Part shown: positions 19,031 to 29,100 of the stretch, in pieces
Numbering within the stretch: position 1 is the first letter of the stretch
How the letters are laid out: each line of letters begins with the position of its first letter
Source of the DNA: a virus
Length of the DNA: 29,779 nt
Strand: one strand, 5' to 3'
Virus record (IMG/VR): IMGVR_UViG_3300033153_005864
Location: 1 to 29,779 of that record
Made by a program: the position numbers and the translations under genes
The notes under the pieces: generated by a model
Seen by the model: the letters and a program-made list of their open reading frames with translations, nothing else
What the model was told of the DNA's origin: nothing
Database searches by the model: none

Positions 19031-19999
19031 CTATGTATCCTGAGTACTAAACTTCAAAAGGACTCCTATGACATCGACATAGGTGTAGTCGCTGTTGAGC
19101 ACGTCAAATATCAATGTAAAGTTGACCATTCTACCCGCCGTCCATACCAAGTCCTTGCTCCCCAAGGAGGCTGTCAGGATGTCGGCCAGCTCCCCTGTAG
19201 CAGTGGGGTCTGGAGTTGTAACGTCTTGGTCGGCAATGACTGTGACACCCTGCTCTAATGGATTAATTATAGCGTTATTCCAATGAGCGGACTCCACATC
19301 GAAACGCCATATATCTCCTGATACAAAAGCGGTGTTTTCCATAGTGAGGAAGAGGACGACCTCGACAAGGCCTCCTGCGTAGTCTATAGGGACTGTAAAC
19401 GTCCACTGAGCCTCTGGGGTGTTACTCCCATCGGTATCGTCCATCCTGACCACTCTGAGGATAGGCCCAGCGGCGCTCTCTATAGTCTCCTTTGAGCAGT
19501 TTACAGTCATTGCGCCGCCGGCGGTAAGGAACATCTCACGGGTCTGGCTGGAGGCGGAGACGGTAAGTGTATCCTCGCCACTTGGTTGAGTAATATCAAT
19601 ACCGTCACCGGCTACGAGTTTGTCCTCAAGGTAGCCTGGTGTCCCAGCGGCATCTACTAGAACCAAACCTTCAAGGGCGTCGATAAGTGTCATTGCTCTG
19701 GTGTAGATGTCAGGGAAATGACGATCCCCTTGGTTGACTTTTGGTAGGTCGTGGTTTGTAGTGAAATCAGTGACGACAGCATAGGATACATCTATGCGTG
19801 TCGTGGGATAATTAGTTGTTAGAGTGATTGCCTGTGTAACGTTATCAACATCTGAGACGATGTAAAAGACGCTATCCGGCCCTATAGTTATTTCATCGCC
19901 AACTGAGACATTACTTCCTTTTATCCATCCAGTACTCGTACCGGAGATGGTGTTTGTTCCAGCAGCCGTAACTACTGTTCCCGTGCTGTATTGAGCCAT
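19031..19999 (-). CDS. Tail-fibre or baseplate-associated protein (322 aa)
   Basis: The start at 19999 (MAQYSTGTVV) uses GGGAGGCTATGAACTA upstream and overlaps the J-like stop as TAATG. Residues 1-80 follow a pattern typical of phage tail-fibre N-termini: GTNTISGTSTGW, VGDEITIG, FYIVSDVD, ITLTTNYP. Next come a hinge with 'GDRHFPDIYTRAMTLIDAL', a 'KLVAGDGIDITQPSGEDTL' stretch as in many fibre shafts, and a beta-sandwich C-terminal half (WTFTVPIDYAGG; LVEVVLFLTMENTA). It probably attaches to the tip complex next to the J-like protein. Confidence 0.7.
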   Translation of the reverse strand: MAQYSTGTVVTAAGTNTISGTSTGWIKGSNVSVGDEITIGPDSVFYIVSDVDNVTQAITLTTNYPTTRIDVSYAVVTDFTTNHDLPKVNQGDRHFPDIYTRAMTLIDALEGLVLVDAAGTPGYLEDKLVAGDGIDITQPSGEDTLTVSASSQTREMFLTAGGAMTVNCSKETIESAAGPILRVVRMDDTDGSNTPEAQWTFTVPIDYAGGLVEVVLFLTMENTAFVSGDIWRFDVESAHWNNAIINPLEQGVTVIADQDVTTPDPTATGELADILTASLGSKDLVWTAGRMVNFTLIFDVLNSDYTYVDVIGVLLKFSTQDT

Positions 20000-22900
20000 T
20001 AGTTCATAGCCTCCCATGAAGTTCCATTGTACCTATACATTTTATTGCCATCATCGGTATCGAACCAAATGTCACCGGCTATAGGGTCGGTAGGAGCAGT
20101 GTCTTGCGCGTAAGTCCAAGCTTCGGCGCCTACGTCAATATCATCGAAATCAAATTTTTCATTCGATTCATCGTCACCAAAGACATCGTAAGCATGTAGA
20201 CGGTAACCATATCCCCGGTCCCCCAGCTCATTACAGAATGTATTTGGCCCTTTATAAAGAGTGAAGGGGCCGTCGAGTAAGTCGAACTGGAAAGAACGTT
20301 TTACCTCATACTCAACTACGTCGGGGTCGGGATGAGCGTCCCAAGTGATGTACTTGTTGTGATAAGATATATAGACATTGAAGTTAGTACATATCGACGG
20401 CGCTTCATTCTTGACGGTTATAGTAGCGTCGTACTCCGACTTACTCCCAAAGACATCCACTGCCCATACTTTAATATTGAACTCCCTTTTTGGAGAGTTA
20501 TCATGGTCGTCAGTATTCTTTTCCAACGTATAGATGTACTCAGGATTCTGCGTTGTCTCGGTACGCTTCTTAGTCCATGCTCCTGGAATATCCTCTGTCC
20601 ACATTTCCACCAGATAGTGGCTAAAGAAAATATCTCGGGATGCTCCACCGGAGTAGTCGGACTCAAGGTCGCGCATGGTGAAGGCTGTTTCATTCCAGAC
20701 AAAGTGAGCATCAGCAGTGACAAACGTGGTGGAATTGGCGAGGTCTTTCAACTGTAACCCAGTGACTTTGGGAGGAGTCACGCCAATAGTAAAGTGAAAG
20801 TCCTCCGTCGGCGCATCGTCAAAATTAGCGACTACACCCCATTTGGAGACAGCAACCACTTTGACTTCATAGCGCATCCCTGGAGTGAAATCGTGAAGAG
20901 CATAAAAAGGCTTTTTGGTTGACCCTTCATACTCCCAACTGCCAGTACCGTACTCAGTAGTGTAAACGTCAACATGGTCAAAGAAGCCACTATCTTCATC
21001 TATATCGGCTATATCATAACCGATATAGATGACCATAGCGTAGGTCAATGAGTGAACGACAGAAATACTCTCCACCTGTGAAGGTGGCCTTCTAGGGTCG
21101 GGTAAATTAGAGTACTGGATGATTTCTGGAATGTCACCGCTTTCATCATAGACGGCCTCAATGTACTCAGAGCAAGTGATACTCACCTCCCCTTCACCCT
21201 CCCTCTCTATAGAGACGACCCTGAAGGGTTTGGTGGAGATGTCGGCAACACCGGTATCTCGGCCGATGGCGAAGACATCGTAGTCTTGAGGAGCAGCAGT
21301 CCAGTTACCATCAATGGTCAGAGGCGTGCCCGCAGGGTATGACCCTGGTAAACTTAGGAGTGTCTGACTCTCAATAACGTCTGAACCAGCATGACGAACT
21401 TTGATTTTATAGGCCTCACCCGAAGCAATATCAGGAAGCGTTATATCCCTCGTAGTTGTGAAAGTAGCATCTTCTCCCGAAGCGTTAGTTGACGACGCTA
21501 TTCTCCCACTGGCGACACCCCATTGTGGGACATCGTGGGCAAAGTTGATAACGTCTCCAGCTTGACAGGCTACAGCGTCTACACCAGCTTTGAATTTTAT
21601 ATCCCGCGTGACATTACGGGATATAAGCAGTATATACCTACAAATACGATAAGCCTGCTCTCGACGAGTAACACCAGCGAGGAAGAGAGACCTTTTCCTC
21701 ACAGGATCATTGTTAGCTATTGAATCCGTATCCTCGACAGCAATGATTTCCCTCTCATAATTATTATCCTCGTTCAAGAACTGTGCCTCAACCACGTTAT
21801 AGACATCCCGTATACTGTGGAAAGTTTCACTAAAGGAGTTGGCGACTATATTACCCATGGTGAACAGCTGCGTAGGTGTTTCTATTTTATCTATTACAAA
21901 CTTCACTGTGCTGGCGCTATAAAAAGGCCAACACCGAAAAGTAGTTGCAATCTGGATAAGCATGTCGAGAGAGCGAGTGAGACTATCTATGACCATATCC
22001 AATTTGAAACGCGCTCCACCATCTACCTCTTCATCACAATACTCTGCCATGTCGAAGAAGTCGTCGTTGTCAACAGCCGTCGATGGAAGGAAATCCCCAA
22101 CACCATACCTATGATTGGTAAGTAAGTCCCTAGTACACCATGAAGGGTTCTGTGAATATTCAATCATACTATCGTCGTCGGAGTCTACGACCTCAATCTC
22201 TAAGCCTTCTACATCCACGACAATGTTTGGTATGCTCCCAGAGAGTTGATCCGTCGCCATCAACTTAATGCCTAGTAGGGCAGTATAAGGATAAGCCAAC
22301 TCCTCACTTTGTATTTCTTCAACAGAGTGGAGATGTAAATCCCCTACGGTCATACTGTCACCAGGGGAACCAGAAGCATCCCACGTCGTTCTCTTCACAA
22401 GCATATCATATTTAGCAGGAGTCAAATCCGTAATCTCAGCACTACGCCTGAGAACTGAGGTAGTCTTCTCGGTTATTGTATTGGACGCTCCGAGAACCCA
22501 AGCGTCGCCACTTCCGTGAATCCTTGTATATACCTCATAACTTATACTCCACGGATGATATTTCCCAGATGACCCTGGCGTAGTGTATAATCCCGTAGGA
22601 ACCCTGAAGTGTGTAACGAGAGTATCGACGTTAGCATAAGAAGTAGTATAGATATAACCAGGCTCCGAACCATCCCCATAAACCAACTTTATATTAGCAG
22701 AGGACAAGTCAAAGCTATTAACCACACGATTGAAACCTTTGATAGGGGTTTGATCTTGAGTACCTAATCTAACCGATAGGGTGCCATCAGTATAATTACT
22801 GGCTGGATTACCCTCTATTTCTACAGTGTCACCAAAAGTAGCTATATCAACATCGTCCTGGTCTGACTCAAGCCCGCCAATGCTCTTTAATTTACCTTCC

Positions 22901-23442
22901 CCAAGACTTAAGAGGATGTTTAGATAGTTCTTATCGTCTATACTAGTCACAAAAACATTGATAACATTACCAGCATTGACCATCTTACCATAATTAATGG
23001 CAATAGGTACATCCACTTTAGCTTGAGTGACAGCACCATCCCAACCATAAGTAGGGGAATTATCGAGCGTGTCATTAGTTCCTGTCTCACTTTTGATACT
23101 CCCAGCGGCTTTCTTAGCTTGATTGGCTGTATACATAGCATACGCTGCTGCGGCTATTGTAGCAACTACAGCAATAATCTTTATGACGAGCCAGATTACT
23201 GCCAATACGGCAAGTGAAATACCAAAGCTAGGATAGATTATTATCTCTTCACCATCACCCACACGAGATATATTAATATCATCAGGTTCAACTCTCCCGA
23301 TACTGGATGTTACTACATGGAGGTCGCCACTGACTCGATCCAACGGGATATAATCAATCAAAAAAGGTGAGTGAAAACCAACTTCAACAACAACCCTATC
23401 GGACTCATCAAAAAGATTATTAATTGTAGTTATCTTTATCAT
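19999..23442 (-). CDS. Tail tip/host-specificity protein, lambda J-like (1147 aa)
   Basis: ATG 23442 behind CAAAGGAATA, overlapping the previous stop as TAATG. Residues about 74-104 are a long hydrophobic segment (ISLAVLAVIWLVIKIIAVVA and onward). After it come J-type blocks: PTYGWDGAVTQAKVDVPIAI, NYGKMVNAGNVI, LNILLSLGEGKLKSI. The middle contains the hub beta domains (WCTRDLLTNHRYGVG; GDVINFAHD). Residues about 690-1090 have three fibronectin type III-like domains, and the end (AGDIWFDTDDGNKMYRYNGT) is a short module common in fibre proteins. The protein forms the central tip spike and probably contacts the host receptor. No separate I-like gene precedes it; the hydrophobic N-terminus may be that part fused. 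Confidence 0.85.
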   Translation of the reverse strand: MIKITTINNLFDESDRVVVEVGFHSPFLIDYIPLDRVSGDLHVVTSSIGRVEPDDINISRVGDGEEIIIYPSFGISLAVLAVIWLVIKIIAVVATIAAAAYAMYTANQAKKAAGSIKSETGTNDTLDNSPTYGWDGAVTQAKVDVPIAINYGKMVNAGNVINVFVTSIDDKNYLNILLSLGEGKLKSIGGLESDQDDVDIATFGDTVEIEGNPASNYTDGTLSVRLGTQDQTPIKGFNRVVNSFDLSSANIKLVYGDGSEPGYIYTTSYANVDTLVTHFRVPTGLYTTPGSSGKYHPWSISYEVYTRIHGSGDAWVLGASNTITEKTTSVLRRSAEITDLTPAKYDMLVKRTTWDASGSPGDSMTVGDLHLHSVEEIQSEELAYPYTALLGIKLMATDQLSGSIPNIVVDVEGLEIEVVDSDDDSMIEYSQNPSWCTRDLLTNHRYGVGDFLPSTAVDNDDFFDMAEYCDEEVDGGARFKLDMVIDSLTRSLDMLIQIATTFRCWPFYSASTVKFVIDKIETPTQLFTMGNIVANSFSETFHSIRDVYNVVEAQFLNEDNNYEREIIAVEDTDSIANNDPVRKRSLFLAGVTRREQAYRICRYILLISRNVTRDIKFKAGVDAVACQAGDVINFAHDVPQWGVASGRIASSTNASGEDATFTTTRDITLPDIASGEAYKIKVRHAGSDVIESQTLLSLPGSYPAGTPLTIDGNWTAAPQDYDVFAIGRDTGVADISTKPFRVVSIEREGEGEVSITCSEYIEAVYDESGDIPEIIQYSNLPDPRRPPSQVESISVVHSLTYAMVIYIGYDIADIDEDSGFFDHVDVYTTEYGTGSWEYEGSTKKPFYALHDFTPGMRYEVKVVAVSKWGVVANFDDAPTEDFHFTIGVTPPKVTGLQLKDLANSTTFVTADAHFVWNETAFTMRDLESDYSGGASRDIFFSHYLVEMWTEDIPGAWTKKRTETTQNPEYIYTLEKNTDDHDNSPKREFNIKVWAVDVFGSKSEYDATITVKNEAPSICTNFNVYISYHNKYITWDAHPDPDVVEYEVKRSFQFDLLDGPFTLYKGPNTFCNELGDRGYGYRLHAYDVFGDDESNEKFDFDDIDVGAEAWTYAQDTAPTDPIAGDIWFDTDDGNKMYRYNGTSWEAMN

Positions 23443-23843
23443 TATTCCTTTGAGTACCTATAACACGAATGAAATTTCCTCTTCCAAACTTTATCCTCGA
23501 CCTTCGATACTATAACCCCACAAGACACTACGGCATGTATGAATTTTCCTCTCCCAAACGCGACACCTAAATGATTCAGCACGCCACTGTCGCCTTTGAA
23601 GAGCATAACATCCCCAGATTTCAGGTTGGCAATAGAGACTCGCCTACCAAATCTGTGGAAGTTAGAGAGGAAGAGTATTTGACCTTCGGCAGTATCACTG
23701 TAAGGGAAGTCAGGAATTGGAAGTCCTAGCTCATTGAGGATATAAAGAATAAGACCAAAACAGTCGATACCGTCAGAACCCCTACCACCAGTTACATACG
23801 GCCAACCGACACACTCCCTCACAATATCTTCAATATCTCTCAT
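23442..23843 (-). CDS. NlpC/P60 cysteine peptidase, tail-tip protein (lambda K-like)
   Basis: 133 residues with the NlpC/P60 catalytic set: C28 in GIDCFGLILY, H91 in LNHLGVAFGRGKF, and H103 in FIHAVVSC. The N-terminal 'CVGWPYVTGGRG' is the usual substrate-groove start. In lambda-like tails such a domain lies just before the J gene and cuts peptidoglycan peptides locally or helps tip assembly. Here it lacks the extra N-terminal Mov34-like metallo domain of lambda gpK, judging by length. The ATG at 23843 follows GAGGGGGGTAACC, two bases after the previous stop. Confidence 0.88.
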   Translation of the reverse strand: MRDIEDIVRECVGWPYVTGGRGSDGIDCFGLILYILNELGLPIPDFPYSDTAEGQILFLSNFHRFGRRVSIANLKSGDVMLFKGDSGVLNHLGVAFGRGKFIHAVVSCGVIVSKVEDKVWKRKFHSCYRYSKE

Positions 23844-23845
23844 GG

Positions 23846-25855
23846 TTACCCCCCTCTCACTCGCCTCGATGGTACTCCAGGAAAGCCACCAAAGCGTAAT
23901 TGATTGTTATGCTGCTTACAGGCTATTAAAGTCTTTGAACAGCTACTACTAACAGAAACATAGACGTTGCGGAAAGATAGGTTGATACTACTTGCATCCG
24001 TCGAATAACAATAGGCGCGAACATAATTGATGGCCGACACATCCAAATCGCCCCCTGCAACATTAAAGGATGAAAAAGGTATTTTGAATGCTTGGTAAGA
24101 AGCAGTGATGTTGGCTGTATCGGGGTATGTAGCCTCTAAAGGCAGCTTTTTAGATAAGTCCGTTAGGCTCCACTCATTTACATCCGATCCTCCACTACTG
24201 GTAATCTCCAACTGACTGTTTTCGCTGATTTTGGTTGGATTATCACATTTCATTTCAATGTAGCAGAAATCATTGGCATCGCGCTCCAAACCCGTAGCAT
24301 CCCTGTCTTGGAATTTGGCGTCAACCATGGAGAAATCGACCTTATAGAAGATACTGACGGCCTGAAAGTACATCATGGGAGAATAAGTGCCCCAAAAGAG
24401 TGGAGATATACGCAAGCGAATACTTCGGATAGAGGATAAATTGAGAGGCCCGTCATGCTCGACAAAATCGCTGAAAGGCAACTTTAGCGCGTACCATGGG
24501 CCTACATTGATCTCGTCCGTTCCTCCACCGGCTAGAGGAACTTGACCTCCGATGTTATCATACACCCACCTAGGACTATTATTTATATCCTCAACCGCAC
24601 TACTGATAGTTATATCGCTGTATCCAACCGCATCACGTATCAAGTCGGAATGAAAGCCTCCTGTCTCGGTGACTTTTATACTGATAAGCAATGAGTCTAC
24701 AGCCTTCCTTACTCCTGAGAAGTCCTTTGGCTGTGTGATGGCCATCAAGGGCCTGACACCACCCATACTCATGGTTCCACCTACAAGGCCTGGAAAGAAA
24801 GACGATTCGTTACTACCCTCTTGAGCAACATCTAAAAGAAGTATCTTATACCCCTTAAATGTATCATCACCAGGGGCGGTATAGTCAGGCATGTTAGGCC
24901 AAGAAAGGGAGGCTCGACGCCAGTACAAGCCACTAGATACAATATCTGGCGCGAAATAAGCAAAGATACGGATAAAGTCAATCTCGGATACGTCAAGAGG
25001 GTCGGTCTCAACAAAGTTGTCGAGGGTAATAATGAATGTTTGCCATGAATTGGAGATAGTAGCGCCTTTAATACTAGTCAACGCTCCTATATTGGTGTAC
25101 TGCCATACTTCTGAAGAGATGGAACCCGAGCTTGTTATCTCAATACGGGAATTAGAGAGATCGAAGTCATCGGGGTCATCAACCTTCATGTCAATCGTCA
25201 GAGAGCATGTAGCATCACGCACAAGGCCCGTACAATCTTTCTTGGCGAAACGTAGCGAAGCATCGACATAGGCAGAAAAACCCACTGATTCTACAGTATG
25301 CTCAGTCAGCAACCCCGCCTCATGCCAACAACCATAACCCTTATATCGCCAGGGACAGTAGTTACGTTGGTATCTTCTACGGGGTACTTTCGCCTGTTGA
25401 ATATCCATTTTGGTTGATAGAGTAAATTCAGCTGAATTAGCCGTAGTCGCCACCTTATCGATATAATAGGTGTCCTCCAGATAAGCATCAGAATCAGCTA
25501 AAAGACCAACAAATACTTGACGTATCGTAACCTGTCGGCCCCGAAGGGCATCTCGATTCTCTAATTCAAACTGTATCTCTTGACTGACATTAGATATTGT
25601 TACCTTTAGATTCTCGACACGGCCTTGAGTATTCTCTGATATACCTCCGTGCCTTATTGGAAAACGTGTATAGGTTTGAGGAGTATTTACATCCTTAAAG
25701 TACTCTATATCCGTATCGTACTCAGCTAGGAAGAGGTCATCCTCCCCGCTGTCGTCTGGAGTATCCGACAAGTTTATTCTATAAAGCCAAATGATCCCAA
25801 CCGTGGCGGCATCTTTCTCAGCCCTAAAATCATCCGATATAATGGTTCTAGCCAT
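23846..25855 (-). CDS. Lambda L-like tail tip protein with large three-repeat insertion (669 aa)
   Basis: The start at 25855 (MARTIISDDF) is served by AGAGGTGAGATA and overlaps the previous stop (TAATG). Residues 1-160 are a beta-rich tip domain. C167/C176 (RNYCPWRYKGYGCWHEAG) and C639/C646 (SSCSKTLIACKQHNN), followed by RFGGFPGVPSRR, match the C-x8-C and C-x6-C metal site and the ending of lambda-type minor tail protein L. In that family the four Cys lie close together; here about 460 residues intervene. They contain three related beta-sandwich units (about 200-320, 368-508, 512-636), sharing RDAT/RDAN, IEITSSG, W..T, and PLDVS.I.FIR patterns. These are likely binding domains displayed from the tip. 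Confidence 0.82.
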   Translation of the reverse strand: MARTIISDDFRAEKDAATVGIIWLYRINLSDTPDDSGEDDLFLAEYDTDIEYFKDVNTPQTYTRFPIRHGGISENTQGRVENLKVTISNVSQEIQFELENRDALRGRQVTIRQVFVGLLADSDAYLEDTYYIDKVATTANSAEFTLSTKMDIQQAKVPRRRYQRNYCPWRYKGYGCWHEAGLLTEHTVESVGFSAYVDASLRFAKKDCTGLVRDATCSLTIDMKVDDPDDFDLSNSRIEITSSGSISSEVWQYTNIGALTSIKGATISNSWQTFIITLDNFVETDPLDVSEIDFIRIFAYFAPDIVSSGLYWRRASLSWPNMPDYTAPGDDTFKGYKILLLDVAQEGSNESSFFPGLVGGTMSMGGVRPLMAITQPKDFSGVRKAVDSLLISIKVTETGGFHSDLIRDAVGYSDITISSAVEDINNSPRWVYDNIGGQVPLAGGGTDEINVGPWYALKLPFSDFVEHDGPLNLSSIRSIRLRISPLFWGTYSPMMYFQAVSIFYKVDFSMVDAKFQDRDATGLERDANDFCYIEMKCDNPTKISENSQLEITSSGGSDVNEWSLTDLSKKLPLEATYPDTANITASYQAFKIPFSSFNVAGGDLDVSAINYVRAYCYSTDASSINLSFRNVYVSVSSSCSKTLIACKQHNNQLRFGGFPGVPSRRVRGG

Positions 25856-26187
25856 TATCTCACCTCTTCCCACTCCCAATAGACAGTTACCCTACCCTCT
25901 GAGTAGACTCTCCTGAAGCTGCCTGGAGAGAATCTCAGAGTATAGGTCACATCGTCTAAGTGAGAATCCCAAGTAAATGTACTGAGACCACCACTACGAG
26001 CGTCAAAGAAGTCTTGATACTCTTGAGCCTGCGCCTCGGTCAGATTGACAGAGGAGCATTTGAACTGGCGAAAAGAGCCGGAAGTTATAGACCTGCGCTG
26101 CTCCGTGCCGTCCTCGAAATTGGAGATTAGGGTACGGTATGAAGGAGTCTCTTCAATAGTCGTCACATCGAGAGTAAAGTTAGCCAT
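25855..26187 (-). CDS. Minor tail protein, lambda M-like (110 aa)
   Basis: The ATG at 26187 is close behind AGGGGGCGTAAC. The sequence has the family features YRTLISNFEDGTEQRR near the N-terminus, a central LTEAQAQEYQDFFDARSGGL helix with STFTWDSH, and a closing YTLRFSPGSFRRVY strand. Size and position between tape measure and the L-like gene agree with lambda gpM, which sits at the tail tip during assembly. No anomalies seen. Confidence 0.78.
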   Translation of the reverse strand: MANFTLDVTTIEETPSYRTLISNFEDGTEQRRSITSGSFRQFKCSSVNLTEAQAQEYQDFFDARSGGLSTFTWDSHLDDVTYTLRFSPGSFRRVYSEGRVTVYWEWEEVR

Positions 26188-26188
26188 G

Positions 26189-29100
26189 TTACGCCCCCTG
26201 TATGGCCTTTCTTATAGGGCCATTATTCATTGTATCTTCAGATATGATATTTACGATGACATCTCTACCCGCTCTGGACGCCATGTTACGAGCCGTAGCT
26301 TCATCGGTCACAAAGTTCCAGATTTTGACACCATCTGAGCCGCCTTCACCAGGGGCCTTAGAATCGCTGGCAGGGGTAACAGACTCACCCGTATGGAGCT
26401 TGTAGTCCCCAGTGTAGGGAACATAGTCGGTGCCCTCTTTGAAGTTCTTAGAGGCTGCTATGGCTCCTACAGCGGCAGCAGCAAAAGCTAAGCCGACGGC
26501 AAGACCAGCATAGGGTATATGAGCGTGAGCCGATATGTACTTTGCAGTAGCCGTCCAGACAGCCACACCAACTTCCCATGCGGCCTTCATCCCCAACCAC
26601 GCCTTCTCCACTACCCACATAGCCTTTTTTTGCAGGAATGCCCAACGGTCCAACCAGACTTGCTTTGTGGCAACAGAGGCGCTCACAGCTAACTTAGACT
26701 TAGCAAACAGCTTTTGTATGGTCAGTGTAGTCTGCTCTGTCTGAAGCATCTTAGCGACATACTTAGCCATCGTGTTGGCCCACTGCCTAATCACAGCATT
26801 ACCAATATCCTTAAACAGGCCCTTCATAATGTCTTTGAAGTTCGCCCCACGTCGGGCCATAGCGTCAAAGGCATTAGCCCATGCTGATTCCATGGTAGCG
26901 GCAGATTGTTGAGCTTCAGTCATTTCCCAATTCGCACCCGTGCCCACACCCCGAAGCATCTCACGTCGCTTGTCTACAGCCTCCATTACAAAAACATCAT
27001 TACGTCTCTTAGCTTCCGCATAAAATCCATCAAGGAGCGCCATCTCCTTATTGAACGCCTCCTCCGTCATTATATGCCGAGACGCCAACTGTCCCTCATA
27101 AGACTTAGCGTACTCCTCCTTCTCTCTTTTTAAGCGCTCCCTTAGCTCCCTCTCCTCATTCCTTGCAGTAATAGCGGCAGCATCCTTTCTGATTCCCTCA
27201 AGGGCCGCCATAAGCCTCACCTCGGCAAGCTCCTTCAACAAGCTTACTTCGTTGACAGTACCCTTAGCCGAATTAACAGCTATCTCAAATTCGTGGTGAG
27301 CTTGGAGCGTTCTACGCGCTATCGTATCTTTGGTACTCACTATTTCAATCTGTCTTTCCAATGATGCTATATTCTTAAAATATCCCTCCTCAAGACTAAA
27401 TAACCCTTTTACCTTTTCATAGACGCCCGAGACAGAACCTTTAATCTGGTCCCAATAACTCTGCATCTCCTTCTCTTTTTCAACTAATTGTATGTACACT
27501 TCACCAAGAGCTTTTTCTTCATCTGAAGTCCTTGTTTTTTTACCAGCAAGGGCCTCGTAGTATTCTCTTAGCTGATTTACTTTAATGCCCGCCTGACCAA
27601 GATTCTCAATTACTGTACCCAAACCAGCCTCATAGCGAAGCATTGCCATTCGAGACTCAGTCCACGCGTTTACTACTGACGTCCCCATCCCCTCCATCAT
27701 AGATTTTATACGACCAATAACTTCAACTTGAGACTCCAGAGCTCTCTCCTCCAATCGAAGATTTTGTATGCGCTTAAGTATCTCCTTCCTTCTCTGTAGG
27801 TCAGGACCAGACCATCCTGGAGGGGCAACTGAGGCAAGAGGAGACGTATCAATCCCCCCTCTACCACGAGGCACTACTAGAGGAACAATCAATTCACGTC
27901 GTAGGGCTGCCAATGCTCCCCTCAATCTACTCAATTGATCCTCCTTCTCATCCAAAGCCCTCCCAGCGCCAATAGGGACTAGATTGTCCATATTTTTCCT
28001 GATCGTCGCCAAAGGCACCCCAAGATCGGTTGCCGCTTTAATGAGAGCCTCAGTAACGGATAATACTCTCAGTTCAGCATCCACCGAACCATCCATAGCA
28101 TTCGAGACTTTATCATATTGTTTTTGTAGATTTTGTAGCGCTTCTAATTTGGATACTAAAGACTCAATATGCCGTTTATCGGCTTCAGTAGCAGCCCTAC
28201 TTTTAGCTATATAAGTTGCAATGCCACCAACAACTAACGGGAGGACAACAAGAGCGCCTCCTAGGGTTAACCAGAGTGTTTTCATTGATATATCCAGAGC
28301 TGTCATAGCAATAACAAGATTTGATATTGTCAGTGTCAGAGAACCGAAGGCTAAATTTATTGCGCCTATTGTACCTATTGCCACAGTAGCGCCTATAATC
28401 CACGCGCCCCAAACCTTAGAAAATCTTTCAAACCCCTCCATACCTTCATCTAACCACTCATTAAGGGACATAAACAACCCTCTCAGAACATCGAAGGCTC
28501 CCGATTCAGCCATAAAGATATTACGAAGACGGAACCATTTATCCCTCATCATGGACATGAGACCCGTCCATGTGCGCGCCATCTTCTTAGCAGCCCCACG
28601 AAACTTACTTTCAGGATCAGTCCAAGCGTCCATCATTATCTTCCGAGTCTCAGCGATGGTGTAATGCACACCATCACGGAAACCCATCATAGCTGTAGTG
28701 CCGGACTCACGGAAGAGGTCGGCAGCGCCAGCTCCAGCAGAGAGCATGCGTTGGACTTGAATTGAAGTTTCTTCAAAGGTATGACGGGTAACAGCCGCCA
28801 AGTCGGAGATGAGAGGCATCCACTTTATGACATCGTCAGCGCCGCCTTCAAGGACAGCAGAGAGATTGGTGGCGGCCCCCATGATTTTCTCATACTCGTG
28901 GGGAACGGCAGCGGCATGTTTAGCCATAGCCTGGAACAGCCTTGACCCCTCAGCCTGACTCTTCAATACAGTAGAGAGACGCATGGCAAACTGTTCAGAT
29001 GTATCAGCGGCTTTTATGAACGTGCGCGCCGTCAGACCTATAGCCGCAGTTATGGCAGCGCCAAAGAGAGTTGCCGACATGGCGACTCTATTGAGAGCAT

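Noticed and set aside
28221-28664. Plus-strand open frame of about 147 codons inside the tape measure gene
   Set aside because: It is the shadow of a well-supported 1086-residue gene on the other strand, with no ribosome site.
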